NCBI GenBank assembly: GCA_030646695.1
Contig: JAUSLF010000001.1
Span: 1-37,757, forward strand
DNA from: Nitrosomonadaceae bacterium
GTDB lineage: Bacteria > Pseudomonadota > Gammaproteobacteria > Burkholderiales > Nitrosomonadaceae
DNA length: 37,757 nt
Reading direction: 5' to 3'
Every line of letters starts with the position of its first letter. The stretch's first letter is position 1. This document shows, piece after piece, positions 1 through 8,581 of this stretch. The position numbers and the translations under genes were made by a program. A model generated the notes under the pieces. That model made no database searches. It was not told the DNA's origin and saw only the letters and a program-made list of their open reading frames with translations.

Positions 1-57
1 AGGAATCAAGACAAAGAAGACGCTCATTATGATCAACTCAAGTTAGGTATGTGAGTC

Positions 58-80
58 AGCGCCTTCAGGCGCTTCATATT
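58..80 (+). terminator. Probable intrinsic terminator of an upstream off-window gene
   Basis: A 6-bp stem (AGCGCC at 58-63, GGCGCT at 68-73) with a TTCA loop is followed by a T-rich tail (positions 74-83). No gene lies upstream inside the window, so it most likely ends a transcript entering from the left. It is the first of three hairpins within 75 bp. Confidence 0.45.
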
Positions 81-83
81 TTT

Positions 84-131
84 GCCCCTTTGAGGGGCTA
101 ACAAAGATAAACCCCCGGCTTTGCCGGGGGT
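84..131. repeat. Two further GC-rich hairpins ahead of the first gene
   Basis: GCCCC (84-88) pairs with GGGGC (94-98). A stronger perfect 9-bp stem, ACCCCCGGC (111-119) with GCCGGGGGT (123-131), has a 3-base loop. The second ends 10 bases before the ribosome binding site of the lipoprotein gene at 154. Read on the minus strand it is followed by a T-rich stretch, so it could stop transcription from either side. They could be stacked terminators, or a stabilising or attenuating 5' structure for the downstream message. Confidence 0.45.
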
Positions 132-153
132 AACTTAATTAAGGAGACTCATC

Positions 154-510
154 ATGCAAATAAAAACATTCTTCGCAGCCTTCGCCGTTCTCGGATTGCT
201 GGCTTCCTGCGCGCAGATGGAGCGCTACCACCCGATGGACATGACCCAGGCGGTGCAGAGCGCCAAGACCCGCGCCGATCATGAGGCGTTGGCCAGGCAC
301 TATGAAAATATGGCCCAGACGATGCAGGAAAAAATGCAGAAGCACAAAAAATTGCTTGAACAATATGAAGCAGAAAGCTATCACTATGGTAGAGAGGCTG
401 AAGACCTGAAGGCGCATAGCCATGCCTTGATCCGTTTTTATGAGCAAGCTGCCGAGGCAAACATGAACATGGCTGCTTCGCATCGGAAAATGGCCGCAGA
501 AGCCAAGTAA
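154..510 (+). CDS. Small alpha-helical lipoprotein of unknown function
   Basis: A 118-residue protein with a lipoprotein signal peptide: a hydrophobic stretch at about residues 6-17 and a lipobox ending LASC with the lipidated cysteine at residue 19. The mature part is rich in Lys, Glu, His, Met and Ala and is predicted helical, probably coiled coil (residues about 35-115), with many Met and His residues. The ATG at 154 is well placed behind AAGGAGA at 141-147. I do not recognise a named family. It sits upstream of a cupredoxin and a DUF411 protein, so a periplasmic metal-related role is possible but is only inferred from position. Confidence 0.75.
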   Translation: MQIKTFFAAFAVLGLLASCAQMERYHPMDMTQAVQSAKTRADHEALARHYENMAQTMQEKMQKHKKLLEQYEAESYHYGREAEDLKAHSHALIRFYEQAAEANMNMAASHRKMAAEAK

Positions 511-624
511 CCCGCGCTTTCACGAAAATTCTTTTCAGCCTGTCAAGGCAACCGGCTGGTTGTAGCGGTTCCTTAGAACTTTGCATCCACTGAAGTATCC
601 ATTAGATACGTATAGGAGGGTCAA

Positions 625-1089
625 ATGAAAAAGTTTTTCATCGCATCTGTCTTGGCAATAAGCTTGATTCCGGCCGGTGCCGTTGCCCAAGCCTATCAGG
701 ACGACAGAGAAGGGTCGGCGGCTGTCGGCAAACTCGGCGATTCGGGCAAGGTGTCACGCACCATTGAGATAACCATGGTCGACAACCGTTTCAAGCCTGC
801 CGAAATAAAAGTGAAGCAGGGCGAGACGGTAAAGTTTGTCCTCAGGAATGCTGGCGAGAAAAAGCACGATATGATGATCGGCTCGATGGCGCAGCTGGAT
901 AAACATGCCAAGATGATGAAAAAATTTCCCGACATGGAGCATGCTGATCCTAATCTAATAAGCGTCGATCCGGGCAAGAGCGGAGAGCTGGTGTGGCAAT
1001 TTACCGAGGTCGGCACGGTCGATTTTGCCTGCCCGCGGCCAGGACACTTCAAGGGTATGCGTGGTAGAATTATCGTAGAAGACAAATGA
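625..1089 (+). CDS. Periplasmic cupredoxin (blue copper-like protein)
   Basis: A 154-residue exported protein with a signal peptide (residues 1-22, AxA-type cleavage near VAQA) and one cupredoxin domain (about residues 44-154). Type 1 copper ligands are visible: His81 in KKHD, then Cys136, His141 and Met145 in a C-x4-H-x3-M arrangement. The insert around residues 87-110 is Met/His/Lys rich, as in copper-tolerance cupredoxins. A strong Shine-Dalgarno (AGGAGG, 614-619) precedes the ATG. The stop overlaps or abuts the next gene, a DUF411 protein, which suggests one transcript and a shared role in periplasmic copper handling or electron transfer. The exact partner cannot be told from sequence. 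Confidence 0.85.
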   Translation: MKKFFIASVLAISLIPAGAVAQAYQDDREGSAAVGKLGDSGKVSRTIEITMVDNRFKPAEIKVKQGETVKFVLRNAGEKKHDMMIGSMAQLDKHAKMMKKFPDMEHADPNLISVDPGKSGELVWQFTEVGTVDFACPRPGHFKGMRGRIIVEDK

Positions 1090-1097
1090 GGATATCT

Positions 1098-1568
1098 ATG
1101 CACACATTTTTCTCCAGATTGCTCACCGTCGCTGCTTTGCTCGGCGCGGCATCCTTTGCCGCCGCCGCAACAGTCGAGGTCTACAAGAGCCCGACCTGCA
1201 AGTGCTGTGCGAAATGGGTTGATCACATGCGTGCCAATGGCTTTACCGTGAATACCAATGATGTTGGCAACAAGGAAGCACGTGAGCGTGCGGGTATTTC
1301 CACTGCGCTTGGTTCATGCCATACCGCGCTGGTCGACGGTTACGCCATCGAGGGGCACGTGCCGGCGCAGGATATCAAACGGCTGCTCAAGGAGCGCCCC
1401 CGCGCCACCGGTTTGGCTGTTCCCGGTATGCCGCATGGCTCTCCGGGCATGGAAGGCGCACGCAGCGAGCCCTACAACGTGCTGTTGATCGACAAACAAG
1501 GCGGCACGACCGTGTATAGTCGCCATGGCCCGGCCGATCCACAAGATTCGGTGATGCGACTGAGATAA
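1098..1568 (+). CDS. DUF411 metal-binding exported protein
   Basis: A protein of 156 residues with a signal peptide (residues 1 to about 23) and a DUF411 domain. The Cys-rich site SPTCKCCAKW (Cys34, Cys36, Cys37) resembles copper-binding thioredoxin-like sites. A second conserved block reads SCHTA...GHVP...LAVPGMPHGSPGME. DUF411 proteins occur with copper-resistance genes. I chose ATG 1098 because GAGG at 1088-1091 sits 6 bases upstream; the in-frame ATG at 1086, which overlaps the cupredoxin stop as ATGA, would add four residues. Either start implies translational linkage with the cupredoxin gene. Confidence 0.85.
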   Translation: MHTFFSRLLTVAALLGAASFAAAATVEVYKSPTCKCCAKWVDHMRANGFTVNTNDVGNKEARERAGISTALGSCHTALVDGYAIEGHVPAQDIKRLLKERPRATGLAVPGMPHGSPGMEGARSEPYNVLLIDKQGGTTVYSRHGPADPQDSVMRLR

Positions 1569-1716
1569 GAAACATAGGCCTCGTTATTCTAATCACTGCT
1601 GTCATGTCCCCGAACATAAAACTTCTGCTCATTCCGTTCTCGTCCGGTCAGCCATTGCGATCATCGGGCGCACTCCCCAATACTTCCGGTTTCTACTTTT
1701 CATAACAGGTGGCACG

Positions 1717-1806
1717 ATGAATCATAACGGCGAACAGCGCCGAGGCTGTCTCGGTGTTGCGCACCGTGCGCAAAGGATGATCGACGCAAAGGGCGTACAG
1801 TCATGA
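1717..1806 (+). CDS. Possible 29-aa leader ORF coupled to the cytochrome gene
   Basis: A 29-codon frame starts at ATG 1717 with AGGTGG at 1707-1712 as a good ribosome binding site, and its TGA (1804-1806) overlaps the ATG (1803) of the cytochrome c gene as ATGA. The cytochrome start itself lacks an obvious Shine-Dalgarno, so translation of this short frame could deliver ribosomes to it. The peptide (beginning MNHNGEQRRG) is not recognisable. It may be chance. Confidence 0.3.
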   Translation: MNHNGEQRRGCLGVAHRAQRMIDAKGVQS

Positions 1807-2339
1807 GCGCTCGTTATTTATTTCTGCTGGGCGTGGTGACCGGGTTGGTAGCCGGCTGCGGTGAATCGGCTCCACCTGCCGCAACAGTGTCACCACCTGC
1901 CGCAGTACCGGCTCCGTCTGCTATCGCACCGGCGCCGTCCGCCGATACCGCCGCGCTACCAGCGCCGTCGCCGCAGAGCATCGCGGCGCGCAAGTTGGAC
2001 CCGGAGAAAATAAAGCGCGGTGCAACCGTTTACCGCACGAATTGCGCATCCTGTCACGGACCAAATGCAGAAGCCACTCCCAATTGGCGGGAACAGGGAG
2101 CAGACGGCAGGTATCCGCCACCGCCGCTGAACGGCAGCGCCCACGACTGGCATCACTCAACCGCGACGCTGGAAAAGATGATCCGTGAAGGCTCGCCTGG
2201 TATCGGCGGCATGCCGGCGTGGAATGGCAAGTTGACCAATCAGGAAATCGATGACGTGATTGTCTGGATCAAATCGCTGTGGCCGGATGAGATTTACGAT
2301 ATCTGGTATCAGGAAATCGAGAGCAAGCAGAAGAACTAG
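1803..2339 (+). CDS. Lipoprotein mono-heme cytochrome c
   Basis: A 178-residue class I c-type cytochrome. The N-terminus is a lipoprotein signal peptide with the lipobox VAGC (Cys19). It is followed by a Pro/Ala/Ser-rich flexible tether (residues 21-60) and the heme domain: CASCH (81-85) and a likely distal Met137 in GIGGMPAW. The tether implies a heme domain held off the membrane surface in the periplasm, able to shuttle electrons between partners. It follows the cupredoxin and DUF411 genes in the same direction after a 234-bp gap. The physiological partner is unknown. Confidence 0.88.
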   Translation: MSARYLFLLGVVTGLVAGCGESAPPAATVSPPAAVPAPSAIAPAPSADTAALPAPSPQSIAARKLDPEKIKRGATVYRTNCASCHGPNAEATPNWREQGADGRYPPPPLNGSAHDWHHSTATLEKMIREGSPGIGGMPAWNGKLTNQEIDDVIVWIKSLWPDEIYDIWYQEIESKQKN

Positions 2340-2340
2340 C

Positions 2341-2368
2341 ACCAGCACCAGTGGAATCAGGTGCTGGT
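2341..2368. terminator. Possible bidirectional terminator hairpin
   Basis: ACCAGCACC (2341-2349) and GGTGCTGGT (2360-2368) form a perfect 9-bp stem with a 10-base loop, 1 base after the cytochrome c stop and in the convergent gap before the end of rplS. No long T tract follows on either strand, so termination may be partly Rho-dependent. The remaining roughly 100 bases up to rplS show nothing else. Confidence 0.45.
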
Positions 2369-2466
2369 AACCACAGAGCTGGGATTTTCAGCGGCAGACA
2401 GCAGACTTAATTACCGGCTTAATCCTAAGTACGGCCGCCAATGAGCAGCCCGGTGTGTGGCGCAAC

Positions 2467-2865
2467 TCAGGCTTGGCTGATTTTCTGTGTTGCTTTTTTT
2501 GCCGTTGCGCGGGCGGGAAGTTTCTCGCGTATGCGCGCCGACTTGCCGGAACGATCCCGCAGATAATAGAGCTTGGCGCGGCGCACGGCGCCACGACGCT
2601 TGATCTCTATGCTGGCGATCAAAGGTGAATAAGTCTGGAAAGTCCGTTCCACGCCTTCACCGCTGGATACCTTGCGCACGGTAAAAGCTGAGTTGAGGCC
2701 GCGATTGCGCTTGGCAATGACCACGCCTTCGTAAGCCTGTATCCGTTTACGGTCGCCTTCGACCACATTGACGTTGACGACAACGGTGTCGCCGGGGGCA
2801 AAATCCGGAATGGTTTTGCCGAGGCGGTTGATTTCTTCGGTTTCAAGTTGATCGATCAAGTTCAT
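2467..2865 (-). CDS. rplS: 50S ribosomal protein L19
   Basis: Ribosomal protein L19, 132 residues, contacts the 30S-50S interface. Recognisable blocks are the N-terminal [34 protein letters not shown] and the basic C-terminal part with [22 protein letters not shown]. The tail after about residue 115 is a lineage-specific Ala/Lys-rich extension. It is the last gene of rpsP-rimM-trmD-rplS, separated from trmD by 3 bases, the standard proteobacterial order. Confidence 0.98.
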   Translation of the reverse strand: MNLIDQLETEEINRLGKTIPDFAPGDTVVVNVNVVEGDRKRIQAYEGVVIAKRNRGLNSAFTVRKVSSGEGVERTFQTYSPLIASIEIKRRGAVRRAKLYYLRDRSGKSARIREKLPARATAKKATQKISQA

Positions 2866-2868
2866 TTC

Positions 2869-3669
2869 TTACTCCTTAATTTGTTTCGCTTGCTTGGTGT
2901 TGTAGTCCTGCTTGAATTCTTCCAGCAATTTTCTTTCTTCCCCGGTCAGGCCATGTTCAATTTTTAACGCCAGTAAATCCGGTCGTCTCAGCCATGTCCT
3001 GCCCAGCGCCTGCTGCAAACGCCAGCGGTTGATTCTGGCGTGATTGCCGGACATCAGAACTTCCGGTACAGCATCCCCTTGATACACTTCTGGCCGTGTG
3101 TAATGGGGGCAATCCAGTAAGTTCTTGCGCCCATCCGCAAACGAATCCTGGCTGGCCGATTCCGGGTCACCCAGCACCCCCGGCATTTGTCGCACCAGAC
3201 TATCTATCAGTACCATCGCCGCCAGTTCGCCGCCAGAGAGCACGTAATCACCGATGGAAATTTCATCATCCACCTGGCGTGCTAGCAAGCGCTCATCCAC
3301 GCCTTCGTAGCGCCCGCACAGCAGCACCACCCCCGGCAACTTGCCTAACTCTACCACCACTGCCTGGTTAAGGAGCCGTCCCTGGGGAGAAAGGTAAATC
3401 ACTTTTGTCCCGCTGGTTCCGTTTGCTGCCTGCCTTGCTTTGGCTGCGCTGATCGTTTTTTCCAGCGGTTGCGCCAACATCACCATACCGGGGCCGCCGC
3501 CGTAAGGACGATCATCCACCGTACGATAATCATTCTCGGTGAAATCACGTGGATTCCACGTGTGCAGCCGGTAAATCGCCTTTTCCTTCGCCCTGCCGGT
3601 TACGCCATATTTACCGATGGCGTCGAACATTTCCGGAAACAGAGTGACGACATCGAATTCGAAAGGCAT
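2869..3669 (-). CDS. trmD: tRNA (guanine-37-N1)-methyltransferase
   Basis: TrmD transfers a methyl group from S-adenosylmethionine to N1 of G37 in tRNAs, preventing +1 frameshifts. The 266-residue protein has the SPOUT trefoil-knot signature: [16 protein letters not shown], then [31 protein letters not shown]. Near the N-terminus it has [10 protein letters not shown] and [11 protein letters not shown]. Length and motifs are full. It is tightly packed between rimM (2-base gap) and rplS (3-base gap). Confidence 0.98.
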   Translation of the reverse strand: MPFEFDVVTLFPEMFDAIGKYGVTGRAKEKAIYRLHTWNPRDFTENDYRTVDDRPYGGGPGMVMLAQPLEKTISAAKARQAANGTSGTKVIYLSPQGRLLNQAVVVELGKLPGVVLLCGRYEGVDERLLARQVDDEISIGDYVLSGGELAAMVLIDSLVRQMPGVLGDPESASQDSFADGRKNLLDCPHYTRPEVYQGDAVPEVLMSGNHARINRWRLQQALGRTWLRRPDLLALKIEHGLTGEERKLLEEFKQDYNTKQAKQIKE

Positions 3670-3671
3670 GG

Positions 3672-4241
3672 CTAGTAGTCAACGCCCCAATCCACCGTCA
3701 TCCGGCAAGCTGCCAAATCTACTTTTACGATCACTTGGGCGACAAAGGGAATCAGTCTTTCTGCCGCACCCTCTTTCAGATTCTGCACCTGCAGTACATC
3801 GTTGGCACCAGTTTCCAGCAATCCGGTTACTTTTCCCAGTTGTTCGCCTTGCAGATTAATCACTTCAAGGCCGATTAAATCCGACCAGTAGTAACCATCT
3901 TTACCGTTTTTTGGCAAGGTCGGCAGCTGGCTGCGAGGGATCGCAATCTGCAGCCCCTTCAGTTGCGCTGCTGCGGTGCGATCAGCGCACTGTTCAATGG
4001 CGGCGGTCAGCATCTTGCCATGAACGTTGCACTCGCTAACCTTTACCTGGCGCCATTCGCCATCACCCTTACCCAGCCACCATACCGGGTAGTCAAGCAG
4101 GCCATCCACATATTCGGTAAAGGGGAGAAGCTTGATCCAGCCCAGCACGCCAAAGGGGCCGGCAATGCGCCCCATCACCACCATCGGCTCGGCTGTTTCG
4201 CTTGGCTTAGCTGCTTGTTGCGGCTTGTTGTTTTGCGCCAA
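3672..4241 (-). CDS. rimM: 16S rRNA processing protein RimM
   Basis: RimM assists maturation of the 30S head by binding S19 and acting on 16S rRNA helices. The N-terminal beta-barrel begins [18 protein letters not shown] and the C-terminal PRC barrel contains [13 protein letters not shown] and the ending [12 protein letters not shown]. The start is uncertain. The frame is open to a TTG at 4241, which would overlap rpsP by 35 bases and give 189 residues. An ATG at 4184, giving about 170 residues, matches the usual RimM N-terminus better. Neither has a strong Shine-Dalgarno, so coupling to rpsP is likely. Confidence 0.95.
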   Translation of the reverse strand: MAQNNKPQQAAKPSETAEPMVVMGRIAGPFGVLGWIKLLPFTEYVDGLLDYPVWWLGKGDGEWRQVKVSECNVHGKMLTAAIEQCADRTAAAQLKGLQIAIPRSQLPTLPKNGKDGYYWSDLIGLEVINLQGEQLGKVTGLLETGANDVLQVQNLKEGAAERLIPFVAQVIVKVDLAACRMTVDWGVDY

Positions 4242-4473
4242 ACTGCTTGACCAGCCTTGTCACGGTGTCGGATAGCTGTGCACCCTGTGATTGCCAATGG
4301 GTGACGCGATCCAGTTGTACGCGCAATGCTTCCTCACCCTCGGTTGCCCTGGGATTATAAAAGCCGATGCGCTCGATGAATTTTCCGTCACGGGCGTTGC
4401 GGGAATCCGCCACCACCATGTTGTAAAACGGACGTTTCTTGGCGCCGCCCCGCGCCAGTCGAATAATGACCAT
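4207..4473 (-). CDS. rpsP: 30S ribosomal protein S16
   Basis: Ribosomal protein S16, 88 residues, an early-binding 30S assembly protein. It begins [20 protein letters not shown], followed by [20 protein letters not shown], both diagnostic. It is the first gene of the rpsP-rimM-trmD-rplS operon, with a plausible promoter immediately upstream (4520-4549). Confidence 0.98.
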   Translation of the reverse strand: MVIIRLARGGAKKRPFYNMVVADSRNARDGKFIERIGFYNPRATEGEEALRVQLDRVTHWQSQGAQLSDTVTRLVKQFGAKQQAATSS

Positions 4474-4519
4474 GTCTGTGCCTTATACCTTATGAAGGTC
4501 CGAAACCGAAAAGGGTGTG

Positions 4520-4549
4520 ATTTTACGGCAATTTTCCCGCTATTAGCAA
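4520..4549 (-). promoter_or_regulatory. Putative sigma70 promoter of the rpsP operon
   Basis: On the minus strand TTGCTA (4549-4544) and TAAAAT (4525-4520) are separated by 18 bases, and the -10 lies about 47 bases before the rpsP ATG. The 139-bp gap to polA holds no other gene. This is a motif-based call only. Confidence 0.45.
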
Positions 4550-4612
4550 GCAATAAAGCAATTGCCGGAAACGGGGGGCAGCGAGAGCGCACAACAATTT
4601 ATGCTGCTTGGG

Positions 4613-7351
4613 CTAGTGCGCTTGCTCCCAATTTGGTCCTACACCCGTTTCCACCAGTAGCGGTACATCAAGCCGGGCAACACCGCCCATGAGTTTCGGC
4701 AATTCACGTTTTACCGTATCGATTTCGTCGTCCGGTACTTCCAGCACCAGTTCATCGTGGACTTGCATGATGAGTTTGCTGCGCAGCTTTTTCCGCACCA
4801 GCCAGTCGCGCACCGCGATCATGGCGAGTTTGATGATGTCCGCTGCAGTACCTTGCATGGGTGCGTTGATGGCGGCGCGCTCTGCACCCTGTCTGCGGTT
4901 GCCATTGGGGCTGTTGATTTCCGGCAGCCACAGTCTGCGGCCGAACACGGTTTCGACGTAGCCGTTTCTTTTGGCAGCCTCCCGGGTGCGCTGCATGTAA
5001 TCCGCCACGCCGGGGTAGCGCGCAAAATAACGATCCATATAGGCACGCGCGGCAGCGCGCTCGATACCCAGTTGTGAGGCGAGACCGAATTCGGACATGC
5101 CGTAGATCAGACCGAAGTTGATGATTTTGGCATAGCGGCGCTGTTCATTGTCCACCGCTTCCAGCGGCACACCAAACACTTCGGCGGCAGTGGCGCAATG
5201 GATGTCTTCGCCCGCCGCGAAGGCTTGGAGCAGTCCTGCGTCCTGTGCGATGTGCGCCATGATGCGCAGCTCGATTTGCGAATAGTCGGCGGAGATAATG
5301 CTGTGACCCGGCGGCGCGATGAACGCTTCACGGATGCGGCGGCCTTCGGCGGTACGCACCGGAATGTTTTGCAGGTTGGGTTCATTGCTGGCGAGCCGTC
5401 CGGTCACTGCTACCGCCTGGGCATAATTGGTATGCACCCGCCCGGTGGCCTCATCCACCATGCGCGGCAGTTTGTCGGTATAAGTGGATTTAAGTTTGGC
5501 AAGGCTGCGGTAATCGAGCAGGATTTGTGGCAGCGGGTAATCCAGCGCAAGCTGTTGCAGTACATCCTCGTCGGTGGAAGGCGCTCCGCCCGGCGTTTTC
5601 TTGATGACGGGAAGCTTGAGCTGGTCGAACAGAATTTCCTGGATCTGCTTGGGCGAATTCAGATTGAATGGCTGCCCGGCGATGGCAAACGCCCGTTGCT
5701 CCAGCAGCAGCATTTTCTCGCCCAGTTCGCGGCTCTGGATTTCCAGCAGCTTGATGTCCAGCAATACGCCGTTGCGTTCCATTTCGAACAGCACCTCCAG
5801 TACCGGCATCTCGAGTATGCGGTAAACATGATCAAGTTTGGCATCACCGGCGATTTGCGGATGCAGGTGCTGATGCAGTTGCAATGTGATGTCGGCATCC
5901 TCTGCCGCATATTGCGTCGCCCGCTCGATCTCCACCTGATCAAAGCTGATGCGGCCGGCACCCTTGCCGGTCACTTCGTCATAACTGATGGTCTTGATGC
6001 CCAGATGGCGCAGCGCGAGGTTGTCCATGTTATGCGGACGGTGAGATTCAAGCACGTAGGACTGCAACAATGTATCGTGGACGATACCGTTCAATTGCAA
6101 ACCATGATTGGCAAAAATATGCTTGTCGTATTTGAGGTTTTGCCCCAGCTTGGGTTTGGCCGGGTCTTCCAGCCAGGGTTTGAGCGCATCCAGTACGAGA
6201 TTGATCGCCAGTTGTTGCGGCGCGCCGGCATAGCGATGGGTAAGCGGCAGGTAAGCAGCGTGATGGGGTGCGATGGAAAACGAGATGCCGACGAGCTGTG
6301 CTTGCATTGGATCCAGGCCGGTGGTTTCGGTATCCACTGAAACCAGAGGTGCGGCATCGATACGTGAGAGCCATTCGTCCAGTTGGGACTGGGTGAGTAT
6401 AGTTTGGTAGTCAGTGGGTGCTGTTTCAGCAGAAATTTGCTGGCGTGCAGTAACTTCCTGATATCCGGCGGCGGAAGACACGGGGTCATTCCGTTCCGCG
6501 CCTGAGTCCTGTCGCAATTCCCGTAACCAGGTTTTCAAATCCAGCCGCTCATACAATTCTGCGAGTTTTGCCGTATCCTGCGGTTTCAAGCAGAGGTCAT
6601 GCAATCCCATCGGCAGCACCACATCGCACTTGATGGTGAGCAGTTCGCGCGATTTATCCAGCCAGTCGAGTGCCTTGCGCAAATTCTCGCCCACTGCACC
6701 GCCGATTTCATTGGCATGGGCGATGATATTATCCAGCGTGCCATATTGCGTAAGCCATTTTACCGCCGTCTTGGGACCAACTTTCTCCACGCCGGGAATG
6801 TTGTCGGCCGTATCGCCGACCAGCGCCAGGTAATCAAGCATGCGCGCCGGCGGTATGCCGAATTTGGCAAGCACTCCAGCCTCATCGAGGATTTCGTTGT
6901 TCATGGTGTTGACCAGCGTTACCTGCGGACTGACCAGTTGCGCAATATCCTTGTCGCCGGTAGAAATTATGCAGCGCATATTTTCATGCCCGGCCAGTTT
7001 CGCCAGGGTGCCGATCACATCATCTGCCTCCACTCCGTCGACTATCAGCATCGGCCACCCCATGGCGCGTATGCATTCATGCAGCGGCGCGATTTGTGCC
7101 ACCAGATCATCCGGCATGGGCGGGCGGTGTGCTTTGTATTTCGGATACAAGTCATCGCGGAAAGTCTTGCCTTTTGCATCAAACACACACGCGCTATAAT
7201 CAGCCTGGTAATCCTTGTGCAGACGGCGCAGCATGTTGAGAACGCCATGAATCGCACCGGTCGGCTCATTGCGGCGATTGCGCAAATCCGGCAGTGCGTG
7301 GAAAGCGCGATACAGGTAGGATGAACCGTCAACCAGCAGCAGTGTTTTCAT
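4613..7351 (-). CDS. polA: DNA polymerase I
   Basis: A 912-residue DNA polymerase I for Okazaki-fragment processing and repair. The 5'-3' exonuclease domain (residues 1 to about 290) starts LLLVDGSSYLYRAFHAL and contains DGVEADDVIGTLA and STGDKDIAQL. The proofreading domain (about 320-510) keeps its metal ligands: DTETTGLD near 340, NLKYDKH, and YAAEDAD. The polymerase domain (about 520-912) has motif A DYSQIELR near 689, motif B RRYAKIINFGLIYG, and motif C QVHDELVLEV near 865, so all three activities look intact. It is divergent from the LOG gene with only 23 bases between starts, so its promoter probably lies inside that gene. Confidence 0.98.
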   Translation of the reverse strand: MKTLLLVDGSSYLYRAFHALPDLRNRRNEPTGAIHGVLNMLRRLHKDYQADYSACVFDAKGKTFRDDLYPKYKAHRPPMPDDLVAQIAPLHECIRAMGWPMLIVDGVEADDVIGTLAKLAGHENMRCIISTGDKDIAQLVSPQVTLVNTMNNEILDEAGVLAKFGIPPARMLDYLALVGDTADNIPGVEKVGPKTAVKWLTQYGTLDNIIAHANEIGGAVGENLRKALDWLDKSRELLTIKCDVVLPMGLHDLCLKPQDTAKLAELYERLDLKTWLRELRQDSGAERNDPVSSAAGYQEVTARQQISAETAPTDYQTILTQSQLDEWLSRIDAAPLVSVDTETTGLDPMQAQLVGISFSIAPHHAAYLPLTHRYAGAPQQLAINLVLDALKPWLEDPAKPKLGQNLKYDKHIFANHGLQLNGIVHDTLLQSYVLESHRPHNMDNLALRHLGIKTISYDEVTGKGAGRISFDQVEIERATQYAAEDADITLQLHQHLHPQIAGDAKLDHVYRILEMPVLEVLFEMERNGVLLDIKLLEIQSRELGEKMLLLEQRAFAIAGQPFNLNSPKQIQEILFDQLKLPVIKKTPGGAPSTDEDVLQQLALDYPLPQILLDYRSLAKLKSTYTDKLPRMVDEATGRVHTNYAQAVAVTGRLASNEPNLQNIPVRTAEGRRIREAFIAPPGHSIISADYSQIELRIMAHIAQDAGLLQAFAAGEDIHCATAAEVFGVPLEAVDNEQRRYAKIINFGLIYGMSEFGLASQLGIERAAARAYMDRYFARYPGVADYMQRTREAAKRNGYVETVFGRRLWLPEINSPNGNRRQGAERAAINAPMQGTAADIIKLAMIAVRDWLVRKKLRSKLIMQVHDELVLEVPDDEIDTVKRELPKLMGGVARLDVPLLVETGVGPNWEQAH

Positions 7352-7374
7352 TTAATTCTTCTAAAGGTTTCCGC

Positions 7375-8103
7375 ATGAGCCCACAAGACAAACTGGCCAG
7401 CACCATGACCGCTGACCTGCTGGAGAAATCCTGGTCGGCAAAAGAGTCCTGGCGCGTATTCGGGATTATGGCAGAATTTGTCGAGGCGACGGAGCGCCTC
7501 AACTCGATCCAGCCTGCAGTAAGCATCTTTGGTAGTGCACGTACCCCCCCCGATCATCCCCACTATAAACTGGCCGAGCAGATTGCGCGGCAATTGTCTG
7601 ATGCGGGTTTCTCGGTGATTTCCGGCGGCGGCCCTGGCATCATGGAAGCGGCCAACAAGGGTGCGTATTCCGGAAAATCGCTCAGTGTCGGCCTCAATAT
7701 TCAGCTTCCGCACGAACAGCATAGTAATGCCTACCAGGACGTCAGCCAGACTTTTCGCCATTTTTTTGCGCGCAAGTACATGTTCGTGAAATTTGCCACC
7801 GCCTATGTAGTTATGCCGGGTGGATTCGGCACACTGGACGAATTGATGGAAGCGCTTACACTGGTACAAACCGGCAAAACCCGGAAAATGCCGATCATCC
7901 TGGTTTGCTCGGATTTCTGGGGCGGCATGCTCGACTGGTTCCGGCAGTTGCTGGTAGCCGAGAACATGATCTCTGCGGAAGACATGGATCTGGTGCAGTT
8001 GATTGATGAGCCCCATCAAGTGGTGAATGCAATCTTCCAGTATTATGAAACCCGCGGTTTCGAGCCTTCGGCGGTGGAACGGGAAATTCAACTCAATTTA
8101 TAA
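7375..8103 (+). CDS. LOG-family nucleotide phosphoribohydrolase-like protein
   Basis: A 242-residue Rossmann-fold protein of the LOG (lysine decarboxylase-like, misnamed) family, members of which cleave ribose 5-phosphate from nucleoside monophosphates. The two signatures are present: GGGPGIMEAANKG (84-96) and PGGFGTLDELME (148-159). The start at ATG 7375 has AAAGG 7 bases upstream. An in-frame opening from 7294 would run into polA and is unlikely. The substrate (purine monophosphate or cytokinin-type) cannot be told from sequence. It is followed by the DUF2782 gene. Confidence 0.88.
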   Translation: MSPQDKLASTMTADLLEKSWSAKESWRVFGIMAEFVEATERLNSIQPAVSIFGSARTPPDHPHYKLAEQIARQLSDAGFSVISGGGPGIMEAANKGAYSGKSLSVGLNIQLPHEQHSNAYQDVSQTFRHFFARKYMFVKFATAYVVMPGGFGTLDELMEALTLVQTGKTRKMPIILVCSDFWGGMLDWFRQLLVAENMISAEDMDLVQLIDEPHQVVNAIFQYYETRGFEPSAVEREIQLNL

Positions 8104-8156
8104 CGGTGCGGGTCATTTCAGCTAGAATAAACGTATTGATATAGCCGGGAGCTGCC

Positions 8157-8510
8157 ATGCGTCGAATAATTCTTGCATTGTTGCTGAGCCTTGCGCTGCC
8201 GGTGGCGGCGCAGTCCACCCCACCCAAGAAACTGGTACCGATACCGGAGCCGCCAGAGATGCCGCTGCCAGCGCCATCGTCCGGCACGGAGCAGGATGCC
8301 CCGCTGGAACCCCAGGTCACCATTGTCAAGCGCGGGGAGGATACGGTCGAGGAGTATCGCAGCAATGGCCGGCTGTACATGATCAAAGTCATTCCGCGCA
8401 TCGGTCTGCCGTATTACTTGATCGATAACCGCGGCGATGGCACGTTTGCCACCCGCAGCGATATGGATCAGGGCATACGTCCGCCGATGTGGGTGATACA
8501 CCAGTTCTAA
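8157..8510 (+). CDS. DUF2782 exported protein
   Basis: A 117-residue protein with a signal peptide (cleavage after PVAAQ, residue 19), a Pro-rich linker, and a DUF2782 domain (about 50-117) with EPQVTIVKRGEDTVEEYRS and a conserved block MIKVIPRIGLPYYLID. The domain ends at MWVIHQF. The family has no assigned biochemical function. It is usually found beside polA and thrB in betaproteobacteria, as here. It is probably periplasmic. Confidence 0.85.
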   Translation: MRRIILALLLSLALPVAAQSTPPKKLVPIPEPPEMPLPAPSSGTEQDAPLEPQVTIVKRGEDTVEEYRSNGRLYMIKVIPRIGLPYYLIDNRGDGTFATRSDMDQGIRPPMWVIHQF

Positions 8511-8581
8511 AATTTCCATAAAGGACGGGGAAGGGGATTGAATCGGCTCATGCCCCGTCTTCCTTTCCCTTCTCCCTACTC

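Noticed and set aside
5198-6340. 380-codon plus-strand open frame opposite polA
   Set aside because: It is antisense to the well-conserved polA and has no family likeness; long shadow frames are expected in GC-rich genes.
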